Assembly: GCA_021158375.1 (NCBI GenBank)
Contig: JAGGUS010000186.1
Location: 1 to 10,978 of the forward strand
Direction of reading: 5' to 3'
Source: Thermoprotei archaeon
GTDB lineage: Archaea; Thermoproteota; Thermoprotei; QMSL01; B3-G16
Length of the DNA stretch: 10,978 nt
Shown: piece by piece, positions 1 to 6,556 of the stretch
Position numbering within the stretch: the stretch's first letter is position 1
Layout of the letters: every line of letters starts with the position of its first letter
Notes under the pieces: generated by a model
What the model was told of the DNA's origin: nothing
Databases searched by the model: none
Seen by the model: the letters and a program-made list of their open reading frames with translations, nothing else
Made by a program: the position numbers and the translations under genes

Positions 1-378
1 AAGGATTTGCTTATCACTTTAAGGCTATTTACCTTAAAGGTGAAAGTAGACACACCCTTTCTCAAACTATTTAAGAACTTAAATGTAACTCTATTCACAG
101 ACTCCCTTACTATCCCCTCTCCTATAAATGCATACGGCATTGCTGAATTTAATGATCTTCCTCCGGGCACTTATACTGTTAAAGTACTCAATATTGAAAA
201 GACTGTTACTATACGGAATAACGATCGTCTAGTGATAATTACCATTCCTTTAAGTACAACGCTAAGATATCTGTTCTCTTATTACCTAATTTACATACTT
301 CTAGTACTCTTAGCATTGGTTATCGTAGTTATTGTAGTCATAAAATATAGCTCAAAGAAGGCGTTAGTTTTAGAATGA
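1..378 (+). CDS. C-terminal end of a membrane-anchored surface protein (5' partial)
   Basis: The frame is open from the first base of the window to a TGA stop, so this is the end of a longer gene; the TTG at position 7 is not convincing as a start. The visible 125 residues hold one beta-rich domain with the pattern GIAEFNDLPPGTYTV (residues 46-60), typical of carboxypeptidase-regulatory-like or Ig-like folds. One long hydrophobic segment (about 90-115) and a short lysine-containing tail follow. This predicts an extracellular domain held by a C-terminal membrane anchor with a cytoplasmic tail. The layout matches the last 110 residues of the next gene (GSAVFRQLPAGTYVI, then anchor, then KRR tail), so the two are probably diverged tandem paralogues. 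Family placement is by pattern only; a function cannot be assigned. Confidence 0.75.
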   Translation, partial: KDLLITLRLFTLKVKVDTPFLKLFKNLNVTLFTDSLTIPSPINAYGIAEFNDLPPGTYTVKVLNIEKTVTIRNNDRLVIITIPLSTTLRYLFSYYLIYILLVLLALVIVVIVVIKYSSKKALVLE

Positions 379-381
379 GGC

Positions 382-414
382 AATATTGTAGTAAGTAGGT
401 GATATCACAATATT
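382..414. repeat. Inverted repeat enclosing a 10-bp palindrome
   Basis: AATATTGT at 382-389 is matched exactly by its reverse complement ACAATATT at 407-414. Inside and overlapping the right arm is the perfect palindrome GTGATATCAC at 399-408. It starts 4 nt after the upstream stop codon and ends about 35 nt before a TATA-like box. It could be an RNA hairpin at the end of the upstream transcript or a dimeric repressor site for the downstream gene. No T-run follows, which weakens the terminator reading. An 8-bp match in AT-rich DNA may also be chance. Confidence 0.45.
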
Positions 415-449
415 ATCTGAATGATCTGAAAGCTATGATCCCCCTCCTT

Positions 450-459
450 CTATATATAC
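450..459 (+). promoter_or_regulatory. TATA box for the 644-aa surface protein gene
   Basis: CTATATATAC is a good archaeal TATA element. Transcription would start about 25 nt downstream, near 478-484, giving a leader of roughly 10-16 nt before the ATG at 494. A purine-rich BRE is not evident upstream, where the sequence is pyrimidine-rich (CCCCCTCCTTC). This is inferred from position and composition only. Confidence 0.5.
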
Positions 460-493
460 CCATTACATGCAACTCATTTAGCGGTAGGTTAAA

Positions 494-2428
494 ATGAGGA
501 GGCGCTCAGTTGCGATAATATCGAGTATACTCATCCTACTATGTATCCTCTATATAGGCGCTATAGCAGTACCAGTATTGAGTGAATCGATGATTATGGA
601 GAGCCCACTCTTCATACTATATGAATATCAGTTAAGCGAAGAATATGGACTTCCAATATCTCTAAATTCATCTGCTACATTTCAATACAGAGCTCCACCG
701 CCTCCTAAAGGCTTCTCTCTCGACTATATGGAAATTTCGATACCTGTGAGTATACTGTCATCTCTAAAGATATCCTGCAAGGGTGGCATAATAAAGCAGA
801 GAATCACTACAGAAGTACTGACCTACCGGATATATAACAGTCCTGAGTTCGTCCTATCCAATATAGGCTCTGATTGGGTCAATGTTACAATAACTGTTAA
901 AGTACATTATGTTGATAAAACATGGATTCCAGTTAAGGACATGCATGCTGAAGTAAGCGTTCCCTCCCCGCCAATTCCATTCGAAAGTAAGAATGCATCT
1001 CTCACTCTTGAAATACCTGCATTCATGCCCCTTAGGTTCAAGGCTATATACGATCCTAATGGTAGAAACATACTCTCATCGAAAGTGCAAGCTGAGCTAA
1101 GTCCTGATGAGATCGTGATATCTCCAAGGACAGTCACTCTTCGCTTTGACAATCTCCCCTTTGGTACATATTCAATAGACTTTGAAAAAGCCGAACCAAT
1201 GCCATGCAGTGTGCTTTACAGAAATGGTGAAACGTTAAGATACGAAATAGATCCAGGGCGCACTCAAATAATACCCATATCCGCACCTCCAGAAGGATGG
1301 CGCTTTAGTCACGCTGAAGTGATAATAGCTACAGTCTCTCTAGTAAACTCTCAGGCAAGCGGTAATATCACTGTTGAGGCCCCATTGCTAGATGAAGTAG
1401 CAAACATCGAAAATGTAATCATAGTGAGGTTTGTACGGGCTAAATATATGCTTCGTGCATTGGTTGTCTACTCTGATAGGTTCAAAATCACCAACGGACT
1501 TAACGTTCCAGTAATAGTCTATGTCATACCCTTCATGTACAAAGCAGTTGGCGATTGGAGTCCCATGGGCCTCTCTGTAAGCGTAGGTAATAACGATTTA
1601 GAAGGAGCTACGTATGCCTTTCTAGAGGTAATGACATATGGTGCGCCTATTGAGAAAGTAGTCATACCTGGTAACAGAGAAGTCACATCATACTATGATA
1701 CTCAAATACCTTGGATAAGTAATCTCTTAGTATCCTGTGAGCCAGATCATGTTCTCATTCAATTGGCTGACGGCAACAGTACGTTAAGCGGATCGTTCTC
1801 ATTTGCAATAAGATGGCAGAGCATATCGTTTAGCGTAACAGATGCTAATGGAGAGCCGTTACAAAGTGGGAAATTAGTATTATTGGCTGATGGTCAGGTC
1901 ATGGCTACAAGTGATATATCCTATGGTGAGGCTGTCGTTACGCCCTATAAGCCAGCGCTCTATAAGGCTGAAGTAATATACCATGGAGTAAAAGTATTTA
2001 ATGGGTTCCTCTCAATACCTCTGGCTAAACATTACGACTTAAAGGCAAAAGTATATAACATGAAGATAAGGGTTGTCGGAAAACGCGGTCAATCCTTAAT
2101 GGGCGCGGTCATAAACGTAACAGGATTTGATTCAAACATAACGTTAAGTGCTATAGCCGATGAAAATGGCAGTGCGGTCTTTCGACAATTACCTGCTGGA
2201 ACGTATGTGATTAAGGCAACATACAAAGGCGTAAGTACGACTAAACAAGTAACCCTTAATGAAAACGTAGATCTAGAGCTTAAGTTAGATGTATTCTTTG
2301 ATGTAATAGGAGTAGCGTTTAGAATGAACCAGACTATAGTCGCAATTGCTATACTAGCAGCCGTACTGCTCACTATAGGTATATTGCTCAAAAGGCGCAA
2401 TGGCAGTTCTTCAATAGTGCTTAGTTAG
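494..2428 (+). CDS. Secreted, membrane-anchored surface protein with repeated beta-sandwich-like domains
   Basis: This is a 644-aa protein. The N-terminus is a clear Sec-type signal or anchor (MRRR, then a hydrophobic stretch at about 7-30). Residue 31 to about 610 is polar and beta-rich, and a C-terminal transmembrane helix (about 613-633) ends in KRR, so the bulk should face outside. At least nine N-glycosylation sequons lie in the outer part (N58, N130, N167, N291, N428, N541, N548, N558, N612). The last two modules, about 443-515 and 519-600, resemble carboxypeptidase-regulatory/Ig-like folds (FSVTDANGEPLQSGKLVL; ENGSAVFRQLPAGTYVI). The proximal 400 residues match no family I recognise. 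It may be an S-layer-associated, adhesive or scaffold protein; no catalytic motif is visible. The ATG at 494 is chosen because the signal peptide begins there and a TATA box lies upstream. It is preceded by a related gene end and followed after 36 nt by a membrane protease gene. Confidence 0.8.
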   Translation: MRRRSVAIISSILILLCILYIGAIAVPVLSESMIMESPLFILYEYQLSEEYGLPISLNSSATFQYRAPPPPKGFSLDYMEISIPVSILSSLKISCKGGIIKQRITTEVLTYRIYNSPEFVLSNIGSDWVNVTITVKVHYVDKTWIPVKDMHAEVSVPSPPIPFESKNASLTLEIPAFMPLRFKAIYDPNGRNILSSKVQAELSPDEIVISPRTVTLRFDNLPFGTYSIDFEKAEPMPCSVLYRNGETLRYEIDPGRTQIIPISAPPEGWRFSHAEVIIATVSLVNSQASGNITVEAPLLDEVANIENVIIVRFVRAKYMLRALVVYSDRFKITNGLNVPVIVYVIPFMYKAVGDWSPMGLSVSVGNNDLEGATYAFLEVMTYGAPIEKVVIPGNREVTSYYDTQIPWISNLLVSCEPDHVLIQLADGNSTLSGSFSFAIRWQSISFSVTDANGEPLQSGKLVLLADGQVMATSDISYGEAVVTPYKPALYKAEVIYHGVKVFNGFLSIPLAKHYDLKAKVYNMKIRVVGKRGQSLMGAVINVTGFDSNITLSAIADENGSAVFRQLPAGTYVIKATYKGVSTTKQVTLNENVDLELKLDVFFDVIGVAFRMNQTIVAIAILAAVLLTIGILLKRRNGSSSIVLS

Positions 2429-2433
2429 CTATA

Positions 2434-2441
2434 CTTATTAA
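2434..2441 (+). promoter_or_regulatory. Possible TATA box giving a leaderless protease transcript
   Basis: CTTATTAA is centred about 27 nt before the ATG at 2465, the spacing expected if transcription starts at the start codon itself. No Shine-Dalgarno sequence precedes that ATG (the upstream bases are ATATTTTTTCTTAG), which fits leaderless translation, common for first genes of operons in Crenarchaeota. The element is a weak match in AT-rich DNA. A second TATA-like string (ACTATACTGTATA, 2441-2453) is too close to the ATG to serve it. Confidence 0.35.
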
Positions 2442-2453
2442 CTATACTGTATA

Positions 2454-2459
2454 TTTTTT
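2454..2459 (+). terminator. T-run, possible transcription terminator after the surface gene
   Basis: Six consecutive T residues on the coding strand lie 26 nt after the surface protein stop codon and just before the protease ATG. Archaeal RNA polymerase often terminates at such T-runs without a hairpin. If it works here, it would separate the surface gene from the protease operon, at least in part. A run of six is short, so this is a weak call. Confidence 0.3.
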
Positions 2460-2464
2460 CTTAG

Positions 2465-3931
2465 ATGACTGAGCTAGTTTACGTTCAAGAACCTAGATAC
2501 TTCTATGCTGAACTTAGTGATATTAAGCTAGAGCCCTCTTCTTATGAGAGTTATCTCAATTTTATCGAACAAACAATGGTAAAACGTGCTCGTGAATTCT
2601 ACGAATACGTAGCTAGAACTAAATATGAAGGCCTTCCTGCACTAATCCTTCGTGTAAAAGAACCCGGTAAAGGTTCAGTAGCTGAGATCATACTACAAGC
2701 CTCTGAAGTACCTAGAATATGGATTCTTCCTCTTACTGACAAATTAAGTAAGGTCGATGCTGAATTCATGATAAGGCGTATCGAGCTTGCTTCTCTCTAT
2801 TATCTATCCTCCCGCGAAGAGGCCTATGTGGGCTTTGTTTTTCTCGAAAAAATGAAATTAGTTCCTGAGCGAACGGCCACTTTGCGACAAAAGATAATTG
2901 AGAAATTCTTCCATGGAACGATGTTTTATCTCTTCGCTTTTTCATTAATTATTGCATACCTCTCCTACGTACTCTTGGGTTCTTACGTCTTTGTTGCAAT
3001 GCCTCTTTCCCAACTTTATCTCCTTCTGGTAGTAGACAAAATCATGGAACTTATGGCCGACTGGAAAATAGATAAGGATAATCGCTATGTGTATATAGTA
3101 ACATACACTATGCCCATTCAGGAGTATAAGTCGTTCCTTAAGACATACTTCCCGCTGAGATTTAAGATAAAACGAGAAATATATAACAATACACTAGCTG
3201 TAGGCCGCGATATAACTATAGATGCTGTCGAAGAAGTTTTCAGGAAATATAACTTGATCATAGATCAATATCATAGAGTAAGCATAAAGAAGATAGACGT
3301 CTATAGCATATCTCGTAAGGTTTTCCATAAATTCGGCCTGCCAATGCCTAAGATAGTTATCCTGAATACATCAATACCGAACGCAGCAGCTACTGGTATA
3401 AGTAGCGATCTAGCTACCCTTGTAATAACCTCCGGCATATTACTTCTACTCTCAGATGATGAACTTGAAGCTGTGCTAGCACATGAAGCAAGCCATATAA
3501 AGAATAAGGATCCCTTAATGATGTTCATTCTCTCAACAGGTGAATACATTCTTAGGATCTTCGTCTTTGTAGCCTTAATATATTTAGGCATAGCGAACTT
3601 CTTTACAAGCTTACTATATCTATTTGTAGCTCTTCTGGCCCTCTTCTTTGTAGCTAAGTTCTTTGAAGCGCGTGCTGATCTAGAAGCTGCACTTGTAACA
3701 GGCAAGCCAGAAGCCCTTGCAAGGTCATTGAAGAGGATGGGCATACGTAGACTATTTACGGAGGGCTATCCACGTACTACTCTAGAATCATGGCTTAATT
3801 GGGATCCTCATCCTCCTGTAACGTGGCGTGTCATAAGACTAGAGAACTTAAAGGGGAGGTTTCCCGTAGAACATCCCTTTGTACAATCAGCACGTGAATG
3901 TATTTCTGGATTACTTCAAGCGATTAGGTGA
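2465..3931 (+). CDS. M48-family membrane zinc metalloprotease with long N-terminal extension
   Basis: This 488-aa protein carries a C-terminal M48 peptidase of HtpX/Ste24 type. It has the zinc motif HEASH (H340, E341, H344) followed by IKNKD, and the third ligand E401 in EARAD (family pattern ExxAD). The preceding PNAAATG (305-311) and VITSGILLLLSDDELEAVL are typical of HtpX, as is HPPVTWRVIRLENL near the end. A two-helix membrane hairpin lies at about 151-190 and further hydrophobic segments at about 352-378 and 380-400. M48 enzymes of this type cleave membrane or misfolded proteins. Unusually, about 150 soluble residues precede the first helix and about 90 separate the hairpin from the peptidase; E. 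coli HtpX has almost nothing in either place. Those parts match nothing I know and could recognise substrate. The ATG at 2465 has no Shine-Dalgarno, suggesting leaderless expression. The next gene starts 6 nt after the stop. The protease assignment is firm; the substrate is unknown. Confidence 0.9.
   Translation: MTELVYVQEPRYFYAELSDIKLEPSSYESYLNFIEQTMVKRAREFYEYVARTKYEGLPALILRVKEPGKGSVAEIILQASEVPRIWILPLTDKLSKVDAEFMIRRIELASLYYLSSREEAYVGFVFLEKMKLVPERTATLRQKIIEKFFHGTMFYLFAFSLIIAYLSYVLLGSYVFVAMPLSQLYLLLVVDKIMELMADWKIDKDNRYVYIVTYTMPIQEYKSFLKTYFPLRFKIKREIYNNTLAVGRDITIDAVEEVFRKYNLIIDQYHRVSIKKIDVYSISRKVFHKFGLPMPKIVILNTSIPNAAATGISSDLATLVITSGILLLLSDDELEAVLAHEASHIKNKDPLMMFILSTGEYILRIFVFVALIYLGIANFFTSLLYLFVALLALFFVAKFFEARADLEAALVTGKPEALARSLKRMGIRRLFTEGYPRTTLESWLNWDPHPPVTWRVIRLENLKGRFPVEHPFVQSARECISGLLQAIR
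3927..3931 (+). promoter_or_regulatory. Shine-Dalgarno site for the radical SAM gene
   Basis: GGTGA overlaps the protease stop codon and lies 6 nt before the ATG at 3938 (9 nt before the alternative ATG at 3941). It matches the archaeal anti-SD core. It supports translation as an internal operon gene and shows that the start lies at 3938 or 3941, which differ by a single methionine. Confidence 0.65.
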
Positions 3932-3937
3932 AACATA

Positions 3938-5551
3938 ATGATGATTACTTTGTTTACTGCTCTTCATGGAGAAGTCGATATACCTTTAGGGTTAATATAT
4001 CTGGCTCAATTACTGATTGAGCATGGACATAAAGTTCATGTAATCGATCTAAACCTCTACATGAATAAGAGCATAGATTTAAGCGAGTTCAAACAACTAA
4101 AAGAATCCGACCTCATAGGATTTTCTTCGTATAGATACACGTTGTCTGCTGATGTGAGCATAGCTTGGAGAGTAAAGAGTATTAGCGATTCTATCATTGT
4201 ATGTGGCGGATGGGGACCAACGCTAAATCCATTACTTTATCTTAGATATGCTCCAGTTGACATAGTAATTCCTGGAGTCCATATGCAGGCTCCTAAGGTG
4301 CTCTTATCCTTAGCAAGATGTATTGAAAGAGGCGATGATGTCTCTAAGGTTAGGGGTATTATCTATAAAAAAGGCGGTATGATAATAGACAATGGTCTTG
4401 GAGAAATACCTAATAGCATCCCTGATATCAACTGGCAAATAATAGATCAGATTGGCTTAGAGCTTGAGAAGTATTTAGAGAACGGAATTCTTGTAGTCCC
4501 TATCTTAGGCGCGCTGGCTTCCTGTCCCAAATATTATAGCACGCCATGCATCTATTGTTCGATAGGACGAATAATAATGGAATACCGCACTGTTTATGCT
4601 AATGATTTTTCTAATGTAATTAAAAAGCTTATGCGTTTTGATGTATCGCGGATAATGAGGGATATAAAAGGCGCGCTCGTCTACTTTAATGAGGCATTAG
4701 GCTCGAAGCTAAAGCGTATAAGTTTTACATTAGTTGACGACGCAGTCACACCAACTAACTTTATTAGATTCTATGATCGTCTAGTTGATGAAGGGCTCAT
4801 AGATGACATAGGATTTATAAAATTTCAGACAAGACCCGAATACGTTCCAAGGATAATCAAATATATAGACCAAAAACATAAAAACAAGTTCATAATTGAC
4901 GTAGGATTTGAATTCCTCTCTGAGCGCGACCTCTCATTCACTAAAAGAGGGAATGATTCAAAAATCATTGTGAATGTATTGAAGGAATTAAGGAAGAGTA
5001 AGGTGCATTGGACAGGCTATGTAATTCTTGCAACTCCAATAAGTAATGCTAGTGATGTTAGAAGTAATATAGAGCTTGCCTTAGATATAGCCTATAACTC
5101 TGATCTTCTTCGCTGTAATCCCTATATATTAGAAGAAGACACTAGCATACCCCTAGAGTATGGCTGGGAGATAATACGTTGGAAGACCATAAAACTGTTA
5201 GATAAGAAAGGAAGTCAAAAAGTGAAGATCCCGTATAGACCTAGATTTTTAGTCAGTAAAGAAGAAATTAAGAAGATAATACGCGTCATTGATGAATATT
5301 TGGATAGGATAGATAAACTAAGGAACAAAGCTTATGAAGAGGCGTATTCTCTAGTATCCGAACGTGGCGAATTAGACCTTAATGATCCGATAAATGTAGT
5401 GACTCGTGTATATAGTCTTGACGAACTTAAACGTGCGCTTCTAAAGCTAAGGGAAGCGCTTATAGAGGATTATTCAGCTAAGGGGAACGTAAAGCTTTTT
5501 AAGAACATATCTCCTTCAAAACCTCTATCAGGAGAGGAAAATGAGCATTAA
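3938..5551 (+). CDS. B12-binding-domain radical SAM protein with CX7CX2C cluster motif
   Basis: This is a 537-aa protein. Residues 1-125 look like a cobalamin-binding Rossmann domain: PLGLIYLAQLLIEHGHKVHVID (16-37), LIGFSSYRYT (59-68), CGGWGPTLNP (89-98) and VDIVIPG (107-113). The usual DxHxxG cobalt-ligating motif is absent, as in many B12-radical SAM enzymes. The radical SAM part starts near 185. The three cysteines expected to hold the 4Fe-4S cluster are C196, C204 and C207, i.e. CX7CX2C instead of CX3CX2C, with the usual aromatic before the last Cys (CIYCS). Strand- and helix-like segments to about 400 fit the TIM-barrel remainder (for example FIKFQTRPEYV, FIIDVGFEFLSERDLSF). The 440-537 tail is charged and helical. 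Enzymes of this class methylate or otherwise modify unactivated carbons in peptides, lipids or cofactors. The substrate is unknown. It lies between a membrane protease gene (6 nt) and a small gene (11-nt overlap), so co-expression is likely. Confidence 0.8.
   Translation: MMITLFTALHGEVDIPLGLIYLAQLLIEHGHKVHVIDLNLYMNKSIDLSEFKQLKESDLIGFSSYRYTLSADVSIAWRVKSISDSIIVCGGWGPTLNPLLYLRYAPVDIVIPGVHMQAPKVLLSLARCIERGDDVSKVRGIIYKKGGMIIDNGLGEIPNSIPDINWQIIDQIGLELEKYLENGILVVPILGALASCPKYYSTPCIYCSIGRIIMEYRTVYANDFSNVIKKLMRFDVSRIMRDIKGALVYFNEALGSKLKRISFTLVDDAVTPTNFIRFYDRLVDEGLIDDIGFIKFQTRPEYVPRIIKYIDQKHKNKFIIDVGFEFLSERDLSFTKRGNDSKIIVNVLKELRKSKVHWTGYVILATPISNASDVRSNIELALDIAYNSDLLRCNPYILEEDTSIPLEYGWEIIRWKTIKLLDKKGSQKVKIPYRPRFLVSKEEIKKIIRVIDEYLDRIDKLRNKAYEEAYSLVSERGELDLNDPINVVTRVYSLDELKRALLKLREALIEDYSAKGNVKLFKNISPSKPLSGEENEH
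5530..5538 (+). promoter_or_regulatory. Shine-Dalgarno site for the 148-aa gene
   Basis: AGGAGAGGA lies directly before the ATG at 5541, with the GGAG core 6 nt away. It sits inside the 3' end of the radical SAM gene and fixes the start despite the 11-nt overlap, supporting translational coupling. Confidence 0.65.
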
Positions 5552-5987
5552 AGAAAAGGTAGCTCGTGTCTCTCACCTTTTAAATATGGTATTAACTAAG
5601 GGCAACTTAAACGAAGAAGACAAGGATATTCTCCTACAAGCAAAGAAGATATTACTTGAAATAGAAGCTGATCTGATCGGAGTACAACATACATGCGAAT
5701 CCATAATAAACGAAGCAATGAAACTGAGCAAGTATTTTCGGATTCATATCATTAAGGAGGCGCCTATTCCCTCCGATAAAGACAATAAGGATGCAATAAA
5801 AGAATACATATTACAGTCCTGGAGCAAAGGTCAAGTGCTTTCCTCTAAGGAATTAGTTAACATAATAGGTGATGAGAAGAGGACTAAAGAAATAATAGAG
5901 GAGCTCCTTAAGGAACGTATGATCCGTATAGCAAAAGCCGAATGGGAAGAGGGCGAAGTTATTGTTTATTACGAGAGAATAGCTTAG
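5541..5987 (+). CDS. Small helical protein with probable winged-helix C-terminus, function unknown
   Basis: I do not recognise this 148-aa protein. Residues 1-65 are predicted helical with regular hydrophobic spacing (EEDKDILLQAKKILLEIEAD), perhaps a helical hairpin or short coiled coil, and contain the only cysteine (C52). A linker rich in P, S, D and K follows at about 72-84. Residues 84-148 have the order of a winged helix: helix (DAIKEYILQSW), helix (SSKELVNIIG), helix (EKRTKEIIEELLKERMI), then a two-strand wing with EWEEGEVIVYYERI. That end could bind DNA or act as a protein-interaction domain. It starts inside the radical SAM gene with a strong Shine-Dalgarno, so it may be a partner or regulator of that operon. 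It ends 10 nt from the convergent L13e stop. There is no signal peptide or membrane segment. The gene is well supported; its role is not. Confidence 0.7.
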   Translation: MSIKEKVARVSHLLNMVLTKGNLNEEDKDILLQAKKILLEIEADLIGVQHTCESIINEAMKLSKYFRIHIIKEAPIPSDKDNKDAIKEYILQSWSKGQVLSSKELVNIIGDEKRTKEIIEELLKERMIRIAKAEWEEGEVIVYYERIA

Positions 5988-5997
5988 TATACTTGAA

Positions 5998-6459
5998 TTA
6001 GAAGAACGGTGGTCTTGCTCCTCTTGAGGCTTCATGCCTCTTCTTTAGTTTCCTCTCTTTAGCCTTTCTCTTCCACTTATACCTATGAGTCTCTTTTAGC
6101 TTTATACTCATAAGTCCTCTTGCTCTACGACCAGCTGGAGTTAGTCCTCTAAATACCCTACGCTTTTTAGGCTTTATGTTGATTACTTGAGGTAACTTAG
6201 GTCTATCAGGTTCTGCACCTTTAAGTAACTTCCTTAAATACTCGGCTAATGCATATATGTTCTCTTCATGTACAGTTCTCCTTCTCTCATCAACATATAT
6301 ACCCAACTTTCTAGCTTCATTTACGCTAAGGCCTACCGCTTTTATCTCACCTACAGAGAATCCTCTACCCTGTCTATATAGCCTAGGAGGGACTCCTCCA
6401 TACTTCTTTAATAGCGGGACCTTAACTATGGCTACTGGAGCTTGAACTTTCTCGCTCAT
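5998..6459 (-). CDS. rpl13e: Large-subunit ribosomal protein L13e (eL13)
   Basis: This 153-aa, very basic protein belongs to the large ribosomal subunit. The part from about 17 to 80 carries the L13e pattern: LLKKYGGVPPRLYRQGRGFS (17-36), GEIKAVGLSVNEARKLGIYVDERR (37-60), ENIYALAEYLRKLL (66-79). From about 97 the sequence is dominated by K and R (PKKRRVFRGL, KWKRKAKERKLKKRHEASRG) and should thread into rRNA; from memory the short Sulfolobus versions lack such a long tail. The ATG at 6457-6459 has GAGGGT 6 nt upstream on the minus strand; the other nearby ATG is out of frame and closes at once. It is not beside other ribosomal genes here. It diverges from the oxidoreductase gene and converges on the 148-aa gene. 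L13e marks the organism as an archaeon of the crenarchaeal/TACK side. Confidence 0.93.
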   Translation of the reverse strand: MSEKVQAPVAIVKVPLLKKYGGVPPRLYRQGRGFSVGEIKAVGLSVNEARKLGIYVDERRRTVHEENIYALAEYLRKLLKGAEPDRPKLPQVINIKPKKRRVFRGLTPAGRRARGLMSIKLKETHRYKWKRKAKERKLKKRHEASRGARPPFF

Positions 6460-6490
6460 TTGATTACCCTCATAGGTAGTATTGCTTTGC

Positions 6491-6500
6491 CTATTTATAC
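6491..6500 (-). promoter_or_regulatory. TATA box for L13e
   Basis: Read on the minus strand this is GTATAAATAG, a strong archaeal TATA element. Transcription would start about 25 nt downstream, near 6470, leaving a leader of about 10 nt that just contains the GAGGGT Shine-Dalgarno-like site. A second copy of nearly the same string (CTATAAATAG on the minus strand) lies at 6517-6526. Confidence 0.55.
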
Positions 6501-6516
6501 TTCTCGCCGCATGATC

Positions 6517-6526
6517 TATTTATAGT
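6517..6526 (+). promoter_or_regulatory. TATA box for the Gfo/Idh oxidoreductase
   Basis: CTATTTATAG contains TTTATAG in the plus orientation. A start about 25 nt downstream, near 6547, would leave a leader of roughly 18 nt to the GTG at 6565, including the GAGGTGA site. TATACTTAA (6531-6539) is a competing element. The string also reads as a TATA box on the other strand. Confidence 0.4.
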
Positions 6527-6549
6527 CTATTATACTTAATTATGTTATT

Positions 6550-6556
6550 GAGGTGA
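6550..6556 (+). promoter_or_regulatory. Shine-Dalgarno site deciding the oxidoreductase start
   Basis: GAGGTGA is an excellent match to the archaeal anti-SD and ends 8 nt before the GTG at 6565. The alternative GTG at 6553 lies inside this site and has nothing comparable upstream, so 6565 is the more likely initiation codon. Confidence 0.65.

Noticed and set aside
7..9. TTG at position 7 as the start of the first protein
   Set aside because: The frame is open to the window edge, no signal peptide follows, and the relative downstream shows that this region is the C-terminal end of a larger protein.
399..430. Possible C/D box small RNA (GTGATAT with CTGA at 417-420 and 426-429)
   Set aside because: The C box deviates from RTGATGA and the boxes are too close together for guide segments of normal length.
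907..1152. Minus-strand open frame of 81 codons within the surface protein gene
   Set aside because: It is antisense to a well supported gene with no promoter, Shine-Dalgarno or recognisable domain. The similar frame at 2089-2400 is rejected for the same reasons.
2454..2464. T-rich stretch before the protease as a polypyrimidine regulatory element
   Set aside because: Six T residues are better explained as a simple terminator or AT-rich spacer; no further structure is visible.
3301..3744. Open frame of 147 codons on the minus strand inside the protease gene
   Set aside because: It lies entirely antisense to the conserved M48 catalytic domain; its residues show no domain and reflect the codon composition of the true gene.
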